DNA of 64,000 nt, from contig NZ_LGCL01000027.1 in assembly GCF_001306115.1 (NCBI RefSeq), positions 25,181 through 89,180 of the forward strand, written 5' to 3'. The notes under the pieces are model-generated. The model was not told the DNA's origin, ran no database searches, and saw nothing but the letters and a program-made list of their open reading frames with translations. Numbering within the stretch: the first letter of the stretch is position 1; each line of letters begins with the position of its first letter. The stretch is from Ornatilinea apprima (lineage in GTDB: Bacteria > Chloroflexota > Anaerolineae > Anaerolineales > Anaerolineaceae). A program made the translations under genes and the position numbers. This document shows, piece after piece, positions 53,292 to 63,390 of this stretch.

Positions 53292-53723
53292 TCAAGTAGA
53301 AACAGATTCAGGCTTCTCTTTGCGTTCCGCGTTCTTGTCGAGCACGATCAGCCGGCGGGCAACCACCTCAACCGAATTGCGCTCGATGGCGACTTGTTCC
53401 GGTTTCATATCTTTCACGTCCACCGAAATCTCGACGCCGCTGCGCTTTTGGGCTTTTTCCACGATCTCCGCCAGGTTTTCTTTGTAATCCCTGGATTGGA
53501 AGAAGCCGTGGATCCGCAAGCGCATTCCGCGCCGCATGGTGATCAACCCACTCGCTCCGCCGCAAATCCGAATGTTGATGTAATCTGCGGCATCTCGATC
53601 CGCATCGAGTGGTTTGGCGGGAAGATCCGTGTCACGAAAGACTGCCATTCGGAAGAACAGGTCTTCCATGAACTTCCACGGTTCCCGCACGACGATGCCT
53701 TCTAGCACCACATCATTAATCAA
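53292..53723 (-). CDS. SSB-like OB-fold protein, probable TTG start
   Basis: A 143-residue protein. TTG 53723 is five bases after AGGAGG and is preferred. The longer frame to 53798 lacks a ribosome-binding site. 'INDVVLEGIVVREPWKF', 'DLFFRMAVFRDTD' and 'ADYINIRICGG' match OB-fold strands of single-stranded DNA-binding or PriB-like proteins. The C-terminus is charged but lacks the canonical SSB tip. It would be the second such protein in the element. It is transcribed toward the Rad52-like gene but ends at a terminator. Confidence 0.65.
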   Translation of the reverse strand: MINDVVLEGIVVREPWKFMEDLFFRMAVFRDTDLPAKPLDADRDAADYINIRICGGASGLITMRRGMRLRIHGFFQSRDYKENLAEIVEKAQKRSGVEISVDVKDMKPEQVAIERNSVEVVARRLIVLDKNAERKEKPESVST

Positions 53724-53898
53724 ATGCACCTCCTTTTGTATTGACCGTAAAAATACAACGAGCCAGGCAATTTCCCAGTAGGTAAATGTCCGGCTCACGA
53801 TTGAAATACACGAAAAGTCAAATGTATTCGGTTGTTATGATCATTATAGCGAGGAAATGGGGGATGAAAAATCGGACGGAAATGAACGATGGAAAAAG

Positions 53899-54801
53899 TT
53901 ACCCATCAAGGACGCGAACCGCCTGATCCAAATCGCTCATACCCGGAGTAGTGTAAACCATTGTGGTATCTAAACTGGTATGGCCGAGCAGCATCGCCAC
54001 TTTTTCCAGCGTCACACCAGAATTCACCAGGTTCTTGGCAAACGTATGGCGGGCCATATGTGGGGTCATTTTCTGAATTCTGGCTCTTTCTCCAATATCG
54101 GCCAGCAGCGTTTGAACGGCCCTGGATGTAATGGCTCCACGCTGTGTAGTGAAGACTTTTTGTAGCGTGGATTCTGGGCGAACATCGAGCCAGGCTTTGA
54201 GGGCTTTTCGAGCTGTGTTGTTAAGTGGAATTACCCTTTGCTTCGTACCTTTGCCAGCCCGCACTAGCAGTTCTCCCTTTCGATCCGTCATCGTAATATC
54301 CGACAGCTCTAAATCGATCAGTTCGCTCACCCGCAGACCTGTATTCAGTAAAGTCACCAGAATACAGTGATCCCGAATTGCCTGGCGTTTGGCCGGTTCC
54401 GTTCTGGCGGTCTGAACGTGCCGTTCCGCTTCGCGCAGCACAGCTGCTTGCTCTCTACGATCCAGCCACTTGGGCGCGTGTTTCTGCTGAGCAATACTTT
54501 TGATGCCCTCGACTGGATTGTATGGAATGCCACTACAAGTCTTCGCCCAAAGACCATAGGCGCGCAAGACCGCCAGGTGGCGGTTGATGGTGGATGCCTT
54601 CGCCTTGCGCACATTCAGCAGGAATTGCCGGTACTCGCGAACATCGGTGGGGGTCAGATTATCAGGCGTAAGCGAATACCCGTTGGTTTGCTCAAACCAG
54701 CATGCAAAGGTGTTGATGTCAATCAGATAACCGGCAATCGTTCGCTCGGATCTGCCTAGCTGGATTAAGTATTCACGGAAGGGCTCATATACATGGGGCA
54801 T
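53899..54801 (-). CDS. Tyrosine recombinase (XerC/D-like)
   Basis: A 300-residue recombinase of the phage integrase family. The N-terminal SAM-like domain is 'YLIQLGRSERTIAGYLIDIN', and the catalytic set is Arg157 ('TGLRVSEL'), Lys184 or Lys187, His248-x-x-Arg251 ('HMARHTFA'), His274 ('LLGHTSLDTT') and Tyr283. All catalytic residues are present, so it should be active. It lies at the right edge of the replication/repair module and could act at the inverted repeat at 55006-55065 or at a nearby attachment site. No Shine-Dalgarno is obvious. Confidence 0.92.
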   Translation of the reverse strand: MPHVYEPFREYLIQLGRSERTIAGYLIDINTFACWFEQTNGYSLTPDNLTPTDVREYRQFLLNVRKAKASTINRHLAVLRAYGLWAKTCSGIPYNPVEGIKSIAQQKHAPKWLDRREQAAVLREAERHVQTARTEPAKRQAIRDHCILVTLLNTGLRVSELIDLELSDITMTDRKGELLVRAGKGTKQRVIPLNNTARKALKAWLDVRPESTLQKVFTTQRGAITSRAVQTLLADIGERARIQKMTPHMARHTFAKNLVNSGVTLEKVAMLLGHTSLDTTMVYTTPGMSDLDQAVRVLDG

Positions 54802-55005
54802 TTGAACCCATTATAAGGAGGCATGAAGGGATCGAAAAATCAGGGGGATTGTGCGATGAGTTTTTTGCCGGATACCAGGCTTAAAACCCGGTATTTTGCG
54901 AGGTTTTAGATATATTCTCTGCGCACAACAGTCATTGGATGAAAAAAAGCAGATTATATGGAGGAAAAGGTCTAGGATTTACGAAAAAAAAATCCCTTAA
55001 TTGGT

Positions 55006-55065
55006 AATGACTTCTCTGGGCTCTTTTCTGGCTCCCTTAAACCAGCGCCACCCAGAGAAGTCATT
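55006..55065. repeat. 15-bp perfect inverted repeat with inner stem
   Basis: AATGACTTCTCTGGG (55006-55020) is matched by 55051-55065 across 30 bases, which themselves include CTGG/CCAG. It lies in the 460-base gap between the tyrosine recombinase and the RHS gene, where I see no gene. It could be a recombination site, a terminator pair or an insertion-sequence remnant. Confidence 0.7.
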
Positions 55066-55262
55066 ATAAATAAAGTCCACACCGCTGGTAAATAGTTGTC
55101 AATCAATATCTCGGAAAATTTCAGTAACCCGTGATTAAAATATTGCCACATCTGAAACCAATTTGAAGCCTCTTTTGAAGCCACTGCGGCGTATAACATA
55201 TAGTAGCACCTCTTGTCAGGGGAGAACCACAGAAGAATTTCATCATCCTTGGGGAACTGAAT

Positions 55263-58200
55263 ATGTTTACTTCTTTGCAGACGCTGAATAAGATGTTAAA
55301 TCTTGTCGTTGCCGCTTCTTTGCTGGCCAATTCTTTCGTTTTTACCCAACCTGTTCAAGCGAAAACGATCGAGGATAAAATTTATCAAGAAGATGGGCCG
55401 ATGAGCAGCCCGATAACCGAGAAGCTGGAAAACAGCATTACTCCTCCTTCAACTCTCCAAGATTTCTTTCTCTCAGAACACACATACGAAGCCAGCGAGA
55501 CCGAAGAATTTGAACCGATAAACACTACCAAAGCGCTTGAAGCAGACAATGATTCCCCATTATCATCCATAAATTCCGGTTTCTACTTGCAAGAAACATT
55601 GCTTCAGGAAACCGAATCGATTGAGGTTTTGTTAGATTTTCGATTGACTGGTGAAGAGAATCCATCGGTGATTCTTACTTGGGAAATTCAGGGTTATAAA
55701 GATGCCAAGATAATATCTGATCACTATCTTGATTTTAAATTTTCACAACCAATTTTAACCGACAACAAAAATCTCCAATTTGATGAAAAAATGGGTATAT
55801 GGACTCTGCCTGCAGATTCTACCAAGGGAGATTTTGAATTTCGAACTCAGGAAAAACCTGCTGATGCTTTTATTGTTCAGGTAACCCTGAGAGTGAAAGA
55901 CCATGAAATCGCTCAGGGAGAATACAAATTTAATTTGATCAGTGATGCCAGCGAATTTAAACCGTCGAAAGTTGGCAAAGAGGGTGGTCAAATCTCAGGA
56001 TTGGATGGATTAATTGAAGTTGAGTTCCCGGATGGCGCGCTTTCTGAATCTGTGGATGTTTGGATTAAGAATGTGCAACCAGAGAAAAAGTATTCCAGTA
56101 CGCTTTTTAGCCAACCATTTGAGATCATCGCTGAAAACGAATTAAAGCATGATGTTTCAAAATTTAATAAAGATATCACCATTAAAGTTGCTTACTATGA
56201 TAGTTACCTCTTGCAATATGAAGAAGGGTTGACCCTATTCTTCTATAACGAAGAGACCCAGCAATGGGAGCCATTGCCCAGTTGGGTTGACAAAGAAAAT
56301 AACATTCTGTACGCCAAAAGCAGCCACTTAACCGATTTCAGTTATGACATTGTTGAATGGGAACCCTCCTGGAAACCATCAATAAATGGGTTTCAGAACT
56401 CGCTCTTTACGGGTGCGGCAACATATTCCCACCCGTTGACTTTGCCTGCCGCTCCGGGTGGACTGACGCCCACATTGAATCTGTCGTACAACAGCCAGGT
56501 CGTGGACGAGGCTTCCATCATTACCCAGGGCAGCTGGGTGGGGATGGGCTGGTCCTTGGAGACGGGATCGATCACTCGTAATATTAATGGTACTCAATTA
56601 GAACTGAGTGATGACACTTTTACCTTGACGATTGGTGACTTTTCCAGTTTGCTAATCCCGGGCGCAGATGGTTATTATCACACCCAAGCGGAAAGTTTTT
56701 GGAGGATTAAACGAATTGACCCTGAAGATAATGATGGCGGTTCCTGGATCGTTTGGGACAAAACCGGAAACAAGTACTCATTTGGAACCATTTCGCCGGA
56801 TAGTATGGATTATCGCGCACAGTACCCCAGATATGGCTCTAGTTGTAATGATCGATATAAGGACCACGTGACTTGGAATTGGCCATTGACAGAAGTGAAG
56901 AATCAGTACTCTGAACAAGTCATTCGTTATACATATTTTCTTGATTCAAAAGATATTGAAATGGAATGTGACAACCAGTGGCGAAAGTATGAGATCGCTG
57001 TTTATCCTGAGTCGATTATTTACCCTGGTGGGCGGTATCGGGTTTGGTTTGAGAGAGATGCGAACCGGCGCACCGATGTTGAAAACTTCTGGGATAACCG
57101 AAATATTCGAAGGCAATTCTTACGGTACCGCCTTAATGAGATACGCATTCAACACGATTCTAATTTGGATGGGCTGTTCGATGAGATCATCCGCAAATAT
57201 GTGTTGACCTACGAAAGCAATCCGAGTGAAGTGATTTTTCCCGGGGTTACCTGGACTGCCGGTGGAAAAACGCTGACGTTAAAAAGCATTCAGGAGTTTG
57301 GAAAGAATAACGCGGCCTTACCCGCGACCACCTTTGATTATGATGAAATGCATTTGACCACTGCCGAAAATGGTTACGGCGGCCGGGTTGAATTTCAATA
57401 TGAAACTGAGCCCTGGCATTCACCTTCTGCGGGAGTGTCACATGGGTTTCGGGATGAAACTGCCAAGCATTGTACTGTTGGGGGCAGCCAAGAAACCGTT
57501 GGTCCTTGGAATAGAATCCGCGGCAAGCTGGAATGTATGGGGTACAACATCAATATTAAAGATGAGCCGCATACATCCAATGTTGGTGAGGCCTATATCA
57601 AGCTTCCAAAGAGCCTGATTTATCCGGGTGGTAAATATCAGGTTTTTTCGGACTATCAGCACACCATTACTGTTGGTATCGGGAATTCAACTCAGAAGTG
57701 GTATTCCGATAATCCTGGCCCTGAAAACGGCAATCAGATCTCTCAAATCTCGCGCTACTTCTTGCTTCCCAAGAATTATGCCAATCAAAACTTGTGGGGC
57801 CTGGTTTTGTGTGAAGGCTGCCTTGTCGGTGGGATGATTGGTGAAGATGTTTTTTTGAAATATGAAGTCAATCATTTACTGACCAGATACAGGGTTACCC
57901 AAAAATCAATCAAAGACACATTAACCAATGAGACCTCAGAGTTTAGCTATAGTTATGCTTCAGAAAAAACCAACACTAGAGCCGCTGGAGCAACTTGCCC
58001 GGCTTACGATACAGAGAAAACGGACGCCTGTTATTTTGAGCAAAACAGCCAGTTCCTTGGCAACGGGAAAGTAGTTGAAACCGGGCCGAATAACCTGGTT
58101 ACCATTACGCGCTTTCTGCAAAGCGAAGGTCTGCTTGGCAAGATAAGCAGTGTTGAAACTCGCGCAGGCAGTGAAAACGGAACATTAATACAATCGACTC

Positions 58201-61200
58201 ATTATTTATACGAAAGCTCTGAAATTCCCACCAGCACAGATTCTTCGTTCTTTCCGCACAGGGATGAAGAAGGGCTTTTCACGGATATGCATATTTATTG
58301 GGCCAGGGTATATTCAGAAGAGACACGCACCTATGACAACCAGGGATACAACTATATCGCAGTAAGAAAACAATATGAGTATGATCCCAATGATCAGAAC
58401 CCCTCAAATCCGGAAGGAGTTCAATATGGGAATGTGACTAGGGTTACATCGTATTCATCAATGTACGGTTATGACTGGAAGGGCTTAAACACCGTCAGGA
58501 CACGCTACTACCCGACCGTCAATAACGATGTGTATTTGGTGGGGCTTCCCGCGATTGAAGGTGTTTATGGTTGCAATGGCAGTGTTTGTAATGTGGGCTA
58601 CACCAGCCAATTATCTTCTACCTGGTATCTCTATGATGGCAATACCGTTTATTCTCAACCGCTTTCTACTGGCAAGCTAACCGGGCTGAGAACTTTATTG
58701 CGCTATGACGGGGCGGACGGAACAAATCCGGTTTTTCGAGATGAAAGGTATGGGTATGATGCCTGGGGAAACCGAAATTCAGTGACGGTGTACCGCGGAG
58801 AAGGCAGCGCCAGTTCACCCGCTGCCGGTACAGAGCAGACCACCACCACCTGCTACGGCGCGTTTGGCGGCACCCCTGCCGCGCCGCAATGCGTTGACGA
58901 CACCTACCACACTTACCCGGGCTGGCAAATGAATGCTGCCGGGCAGTTAACAAGATGGAATTATGACAAGTCTTTGGGCGTCCCGGTCAGCGAGACTGAC
59001 CCGAACGGCGTTATCACCACAGCCAGTTATGACAATTTTGGCCGCCTGACCAGCATCGTCCGCCCACCAGACACCACGGCCTCGCCCTCGTTTTCGGTGG
59101 CTTATCACGACACTTCTCCTTATTGGGTTGAACTGCAGCAAAAGGTCAACGATGTGAATATCACGACCATGCAGAAATTCTACAACGGCCTTGGGCAGTT
59201 GATCCAAATCAAGTCCGATTTCATTACCTTTTATGTTAAACCTTATCCCATAACGCGTGACATTATTGTCGACTATATCTATGACGACTATGGGCGCGTA
59301 ACCCACCAATCCATGCCATATGCCGTTACCCCGGCGTCCGGCTATCACACTCCCAGCGCTCCCGCCAGCGAGTATACGGTCACCGATTATGACCTGCGGG
59401 GGCGGGTCGTTGCGGTGACGCCGCCCAATGGTGCCGGGCAAACGATCAGTTATGGAATGGCGTATCAAGGAGATTTAGGCCCCACCTTTACCATTGATTC
59501 CAGCGACGCCAACGGTCACACAACACAAACGCTGAAAGACGCCTGGGAGCGGGTGGTCAAAGTGATTCCCGAAGAGGGGTCTCCGGTCAGCTATGCTTAT
59601 GACGGGCTCGGGAAGCTCGTCGCGACCACCACCGGCGTGGGGACCGTCGCCATTCAATACGACCTGGGCGGGCGCAAACTGAGCATGAATGACCCCGATA
59701 TGGGCAATTGGAGCTACACCTACAACGCCCTGGGCGAACTGACTGTGCAAACCGACGCGCGCGGCTGTACATCCAACCTGGCTTATGACGCTTTGGGGCG
59801 GGTTACCTCCAAAACCTTCAGCGGCGCGGGCTACTGCGGCGATACTCCCACCGTCGCCTATTATTACGACGGCCAGGGATTCACTTTCCTGGGGCAGAGT
59901 TACGGCGGCGGAAGCTATACCACCGGCCGCCGCACCGCCATGCTGGATGGATCGGGCATGACCACGTGGAGCTACGACCAGCGCGGGCGGGTGGTGAGCG
60001 AAACCCGGCGCATCTATTCGGACACGGCCAGCACCCAGGCCGAGGCCTTCACCACCCAGTGGAGCTACAACAGCGCCGACCTGCCCGTCACCACAACGTA
60101 CCCGGATGGGGAAACGCTCGCCATCGAATATGACAGGCAGGGCAAGCCGCTGACAATGGCCAACACCAATGCCTTTACCTATGTGCGCGATGTGCTGTAC
60201 GACGAGGCCGGGCGCATGACCCACCTGGAGTTGGGCGACACCGGCAGCGAGGCTGTGATTCAGCGCAACTACAGCTACTACCCGTGGGACCAGAGCGTGC
60301 AAGGCGGGCGCATGAGCAGCCTGACTGGCTCCAGCATCTATGCTTCGAAAACCAGCTTGCAGAGTTTGGCGTACACCTACGACGCGGCAGGCAACCTGAC
60401 GCAAATCAGCGATGAACAGGCGGACGAGACCGCCACCTTCAGCTACGACGGGCTTGACCGGCTGACCGGCATGAGCGTGCTCAACGACCTGAGCGAGACC
60501 GTGCACAGTGAAGTATTCACGTACGACGAGGCCGGGCGGATGAGCGCCAAAGGCCCCGACGCGCAGAGCCTCTCGGCCTTCAGCTACGACCCGCAGCACC
60601 CGCACGCGGTCAACGGCCTGGGCAGCAACACCTACAGCTACGATAACAACGGCAACCAGGTAACGCGCAACCTGGCCGACCTGCAGTACGAATTAAGCTA
60701 CGACGCCGAAAATCACCTGGTAGACGTGGACTCCTCCCTCGCACCCAGCCCCACACCCACCGCCACCCCCACCACCACACCCACTGCCACACTCTACTCC
60801 ATCTACCTGCCAATGGTCATGGTGGTTCCCAACAACGCCACACCCACCCCGACGGCCACCGCCAACCCAGCCACCCCGGCTGCGACCGCCACACCCACGC
60901 CGGAGATCACACCCACAGCCACCAGCGTGATCGCCTACCCGATGCTACCGCAGGAAGAACCGCAGACCCCCGCGGGGCGCCAGCCGCAGCAAACCCCCAA
61001 ACCCGCCCCGCAGGCCACCCCGGCCCCGGAGACCGCCAACCCCTCCGCGCGGGGAGCCAACACCCACCCGCTGCAGCTTCCGCCCAACCGCCCGGCGCTG
61101 GCCCAAGACCCCACCCAAGAGCCCAGCCCCACTCCCACCGCCACCCCGGAGACTGTGCAGGCAAATTACCTCTACGACGGCGACGGCAACCTGGCGCGCG

Positions 61201-62345
61201 GCATCGTCAACGGCGTGGTGACCTTCTACCCTGGACGGCACTACAACCGCGAGGTGGACGGCGCAAATGTGACGGTGAAGAAATTCTACACCCTGGGCAG
61301 CAGCACCGTCGCCGTGCGCACGGTACAGGGCAGTAATGACACTCTGAATTGGATTCTGGGGGATCACCTGGGGTCGGCATCCGTCACCGCCAACGCTGAT
61401 GGAAGCCTGAATAGTGAATTGAGGTATACTGCCTTTGGGGAGGTACGTTACAACAATGGTTTGACCCCCACCGACTACCGCTACACCGGGCAGTTGGAGC
61501 AGGCTTCCATAAACTTGTACTGGTACCGCTCCCGTTGGTTCGACGGCGAGCTGGCCCATTTTGTTCAAGCGGATAGCTTAATCCCTGACCCAGGAGATCC
61601 GCTGGCGTGGGATCGGTATGCGTACGTTGAAAATAACTCTTTAAATTACACCGATCCTTCTGGTCATGATGCTTGGTGGTGTCATGGTGCAGCCTGTCAA
61701 GCTGAGCATTATGCAAAATTAGGGTATGGGAACCTTAGTTCAGTTTATAAGATAAAATTTACTGGAAAATGGGCAGACGAGCAAAAGAATGAGATCTTGA
61801 CCGGTTTTTCAAGAATAGTAAGGCGAATTGATGATCTTACTTACAAACATGGTGTGGACGGTATTGATTCATTTATAGAAACTTTTGATGAAATCGAATA
61901 TTATATGGATCAAAGTGGAGATGAACCTTATTGCACTCGTTTGTCAAGTGGTAGCGGAGTTGGATGCTTTGGAGGATATACCAATAGAAGAAATGTAGCT
62001 CATGAACTCGGTCATGTTTTTAGTGCAAACGAAAATAATTATGCCAATGAAACTTTTGGCATAATCGGTATTTATGATAAGAATGGAAATTGGGTGACAG
62101 GTATACACAATGAGAATGGTATTTGGGAGAGAGGATTCCTGGGTTATAAAGACGATGAATATCCATGGGTTCATCATGGCAATGATTGGGGCGATTGGAC
62201 TACTTACACACCTGATGAAGAGTTTGCTGATATGTTTATGAACTGGGCTTGGGAATCTTTCGACAAATATAGGAATCCTGAAGCTGGAAATGCGCGAATG
62301 GATTGGATGAATGCCAACCTTGTAGAGATTTTTACAGGCAAGTAG
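55263..62345 (+). CDS. Secreted RHS-repeat protein with C-terminal HELGH metallopeptidase-like domain
   Basis: A 2360-residue protein. Residues 1-34 are a signal peptide ('ASLLANSFVFTQPVQA'). A SpvB/TcdB-like part starts near 375 ('LFTGAATYSHPLTLPAAPGG'). YD/RHS repeats run about 1190-1825 ('YDALGRVTSKTF'). A Thr/Pro stalk spans about 1827-1966, then the RHS core ends with 'DHLGSASVTANADGSLNSEL' and 'YTGQLE', to 'YVENNSLNYTDPSGH' near 2130. The C-terminal 230 residues differ in base composition and hold 'NVAHELGHVF' (His2247, Glu2248, His2251) and 'PDEEFADMF' (about 2318), a zinc metallopeptidase pattern. It resembles a polymorphic toxin with an exchangeable tip. 'GGGGAACTGAAT' precedes the ATG. 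Confidence 0.88.
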   Translation: MFTSLQTLNKMLNLVVAASLLANSFVFTQPVQAKTIEDKIYQEDGPMSSPITEKLENSITPPSTLQDFFLSEHTYEASETEEFEPINTTKALEADNDSPLSSINSGFYLQETLLQETESIEVLLDFRLTGEENPSVILTWEIQGYKDAKIISDHYLDFKFSQPILTDNKNLQFDEKMGIWTLPADSTKGDFEFRTQEKPADAFIVQVTLRVKDHEIAQGEYKFNLISDASEFKPSKVGKEGGQISGLDGLIEVEFPDGALSESVDVWIKNVQPEKKYSSTLFSQPFEIIAENELKHDVSKFNKDITIKVAYYDSYLLQYEEGLTLFFYNEETQQWEPLPSWVDKENNILYAKSSHLTDFSYDIVEWEPSWKPSINGFQNSLFTGAATYSHPLTLPAAPGGLTPTLNLSYNSQVVDEASIITQGSWVGMGWSLETGSITRNINGTQLELSDDTFTLTIGDFSSLLIPGADGYYHTQAESFWRIKRIDPEDNDGGSWIVWDKTGNKYSFGTISPDSMDYRAQYPRYGSSCNDRYKDHVTWNWPLTEVKNQYSEQVIRYTYFLDSKDIEMECDNQWRKYEIAVYPESIIYPGGRYRVWFERDANRRTDVENFWDNRNIRRQFLRYRLNEIRIQHDSNLDGLFDEIIRKYVLTYESNPSEVIFPGVTWTAGGKTLTLKSIQEFGKNNAALPATTFDYDEMHLTTAENGYGGRVEFQYETEPWHSPSAGVSHGFRDETAKHCTVGGSQETVGPWNRIRGKLECMGYNINIKDEPHTSNVGEAYIKLPKSLIYPGGKYQVFSDYQHTITVGIGNSTQKWYSDNPGPENGNQISQISRYFLLPKNYANQNLWGLVLCEGCLVGGMIGEDVFLKYEVNHLLTRYRVTQKSIKDTLTNETSEFSYSYASEKTNTRAAGATCPAYDTEKTDACYFEQNSQFLGNGKVVETGPNNLVTITRFLQSEGLLGKISSVETRAGSENGTLIQSTHYLYESSEIPTSTDSSFFPHRDEEGLFTDMHIYWARVYSEETRTYDNQGYNYIAVRKQYEYDPNDQNPSNPEGVQYGNVTRVTSYSSMYGYDWKGLNTVRTRYYPTVNNDVYLVGLPAIEGVYGCNGSVCNVGYTSQLSSTWYLYDGNTVYSQPLSTGKLTGLRTLLRYDGADGTNPVFRDERYGYDAWGNRNSVTVYRGEGSASSPAAGTEQTTTTCYGAFGGTPAAPQCVDDTYHTYPGWQMNAAGQLTRWNYDKSLGVPVSETDPNGVITTASYDNFGRLTSIVRPPDTTASPSFSVAYHDTSPYWVELQQKVNDVNITTMQKFYNGLGQLIQIKSDFITFYVKPYPITRDIIVDYIYDDYGRVTHQSMPYAVTPASGYHTPSAPASEYTVTDYDLRGRVVAVTPPNGAGQTISYGMAYQGDLGPTFTIDSSDANGHTTQTLKDAWERVVKVIPEEGSPVSYAYDGLGKLVATTTGVGTVAIQYDLGGRKLSMNDPDMGNWSYTYNALGELTVQTDARGCTSNLAYDALGRVTSKTFSGAGYCGDTPTVAYYYDGQGFTFLGQSYGGGSYTTGRRTAMLDGSGMTTWSYDQRGRVVSETRRIYSDTASTQAEAFTTQWSYNSADLPVTTTYPDGETLAIEYDRQGKPLTMANTNAFTYVRDVLYDEAGRMTHLELGDTGSEAVIQRNYSYYPWDQSVQGGRMSSLTGSSIYASKTSLQSLAYTYDAAGNLTQISDEQADETATFSYDGLDRLTGMSVLNDLSETVHSEVFTYDEAGRMSAKGPDAQSLSAFSYDPQHPHAVNGLGSNTYSYDNNGNQVTRNLADLQYELSYDAENHLVDVDSSLAPSPTPTATPTTTPTATLYSIYLPMVMVVPNNATPTPTATANPATPAATATPTPEITPTATSVIAYPMLPQEEPQTPAGRQPQQTPKPAPQATPAPETANPSARGANTHPLQLPPNRPALAQDPTQEPSPTPTATPETVQANYLYDGDGNLARGIVNGVVTFYPGRHYNREVDGANVTVKKFYTLGSSTVAVRTVQGSNDTLNWILGDHLGSASVTANADGSLNSELRYTAFGEVRYNNGLTPTDYRYTGQLEQASINLYWYRSRWFDGELAHFVQADSLIPDPGDPLAWDRYAYVENNSLNYTDPSGHDAWWCHGAACQAEHYAKLGYGNLSSVYKIKFTGKWADEQKNEILTGFSRIVRRIDDLTYKHGVDGIDSFIETFDEIEYYMDQSGDEPYCTRLSSGSGVGCFGGYTNRRNVAHELGHVFSANENNYANETFGIIGIYDKNGNWVTGIHNENGIWERGFLGYKDDEYPWVHHGNDWGDWTTYTPDEEFADMFMNWAWESFDKYRNPEAGNARMDWMNANLVEIFTGK

Positions 62346-62365
62346 TCAAGGAAAGAGAAACAGTT

Positions 62366-63346
62366 ATGCAATCAAAAAAACATGCTAATTGGACACATTT
62401 ACTACTCCTGGTTCTTTGTTGTAGCTTGTCGGCGTGCAGACCTGAGACGCAAACCACCATCCCCGATCCGACACCCGCTCAGGTTGTTGAGATAATAACT
62501 CCAATCGCAACCGTGGAACAAATTAGAACACCAACCATTGAGATTGAAGGAACAAGCACAAGTCTACCAGAGGTGGTAACGACTCTGGAACCGACACTTA
62601 CCCGCCTGCAAAGAGATCAGCGCATACAACAATTGATGCAAGGTGACCCAAATTGCAGACTTCCTTGTTGGTGGGGGATAGAACCGGGAACAACCACCTG
62701 GGTAGACGCAGAAAAATATTTATTGCAAATGGGGTTTAACCCCTCGTTTACGAGACAGTCGGAAGACCTTATTCACCACGAAGTTAATTTTAATTTGGAT
62801 TCAATGAGTGAAACCACGATTAATTCGGTTGGATTTAAGGAGAAAGAGGGTCAAGTTACAAGTATAAATGTCCAAGCTGCTTCGGGTCGGGATCCCGAAC
62901 AAATCTTGGTCTTGTGGAATCACTTTTCTCCTGAAAAAATCCTGCAGCAATATGGAAAGCCAAGTAGGATATGGGTTCAAAGCACTACTTATGGACGAGG
63001 GGATTTTGTTGCTTATCATTTATGGTCATTCTATGATTCGCAAGGATTTCTCATTATTTATACAGGAATTATCGCGCGAAAAGAAATTTATACGATCTGT
63101 CCTTCATTTACCCAGCTTGATAAACATACCGATATAAATATTGTGCTTTCTTCGCCTGATGAATCGATCCCGCTAGAATCATTATCTGGTTTATATGACT
63201 GGGTTTCTAAACCCTTTATAAAGTCGATTGAAGAGGCAACAAGTTATGATATCGATTCATTTTATAAGGCTTATTTGGAAAAAGGTAGTTCGTTTTGTTT
63301 TGAAACCCCCAGTGAGATTTGGTCTGCGTCTATGGTGGACCCATAA
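62366..63346 (+). CDS. Lipoprotein, candidate immunity protein
   Basis: A 326-residue protein. ATG 62366 follows AAGGAAAGAG, 21 bases after the RHS stop. The signal sequence ends in the lipobox 'LSAC', so it is predicted to be lipid-anchored outside the membrane. It then has a Thr/Pro linker and a domain containing 'CRLPCWWGIEPGTTTWVDAE'. Polymorphic toxins are usually followed by their immunity gene, and an extracytoplasmic location would suit a metallopeptidase tip that works outside the cytoplasm. The last residues ('SASMVDP') run into sequence resembling an insertion-sequence end, so the true C-terminus may be truncated. Function is inferred from position. Confidence 0.65.
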   Translation: MQSKKHANWTHLLLLVLCCSLSACRPETQTTIPDPTPAQVVEIITPIATVEQIRTPTIEIEGTSTSLPEVVTTLEPTLTRLQRDQRIQQLMQGDPNCRLPCWWGIEPGTTTWVDAEKYLLQMGFNPSFTRQSEDLIHHEVNFNLDSMSETTINSVGFKEKEGQVTSINVQAASGRDPEQILVLWNHFSPEKILQQYGKPSRIWVQSTTYGRGDFVAYHLWSFYDSQGFLIIYTGIIARKEIYTICPSFTQLDKHTDINIVLSSPDESIPLESLSGLYDWVSKPFIKSIEEATSYDIDSFYKAYLEKGSSFCFETPSEIWSASMVDP

Positions 63347-63390
63347 AACTGGACACAAAAACAGGAATAATTAAGGAGGCATCCATCATT
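63334..63390. mobile_element. Possible insertion-sequence end
   Basis: GGTGGACCCATAAAACTGGA resembles ends of IS3-type elements. AAGGAGG follows, without a transposase in view. Bases 63391-63560 hold no gene I can support. Confidence 0.35.

Larger units (their letters stand above)
20130..54801. mobile_element. Integrated genetic element (ends provisional)
   Basis: The left side is tied to tRNA-Ser by an integrase overlap. From there GC content drops, gene content changes to recombinases, regulators, defence-type genes and replication/repair genes, and the right side carries a tyrosine recombinase at 53899-54801. No relaxase, type IV secretion or phage structural genes are seen. Either one composite element or two elements side by side is possible, because two recombinase types are present. 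The real right end may lie near the inverted repeat at 55006-55065 or beyond the window. Confidence 0.55.

Noticed and set aside
54972..55199. 75-codon minus-strand frame
   Set aside because: It spans the 15-bp inverted repeat and has no ribosome-binding site or family.
20161..55262. Second copy of the tRNA-Ser 3' end (attR)
   Set aside because: None was seen by eye. A computed search for the 31-bp sequence with mismatches is needed, including beyond the window.
59475..60605. 376-codon minus-strand frame
   Set aside because: It is antisense to the RHS repeats and repeats with them.
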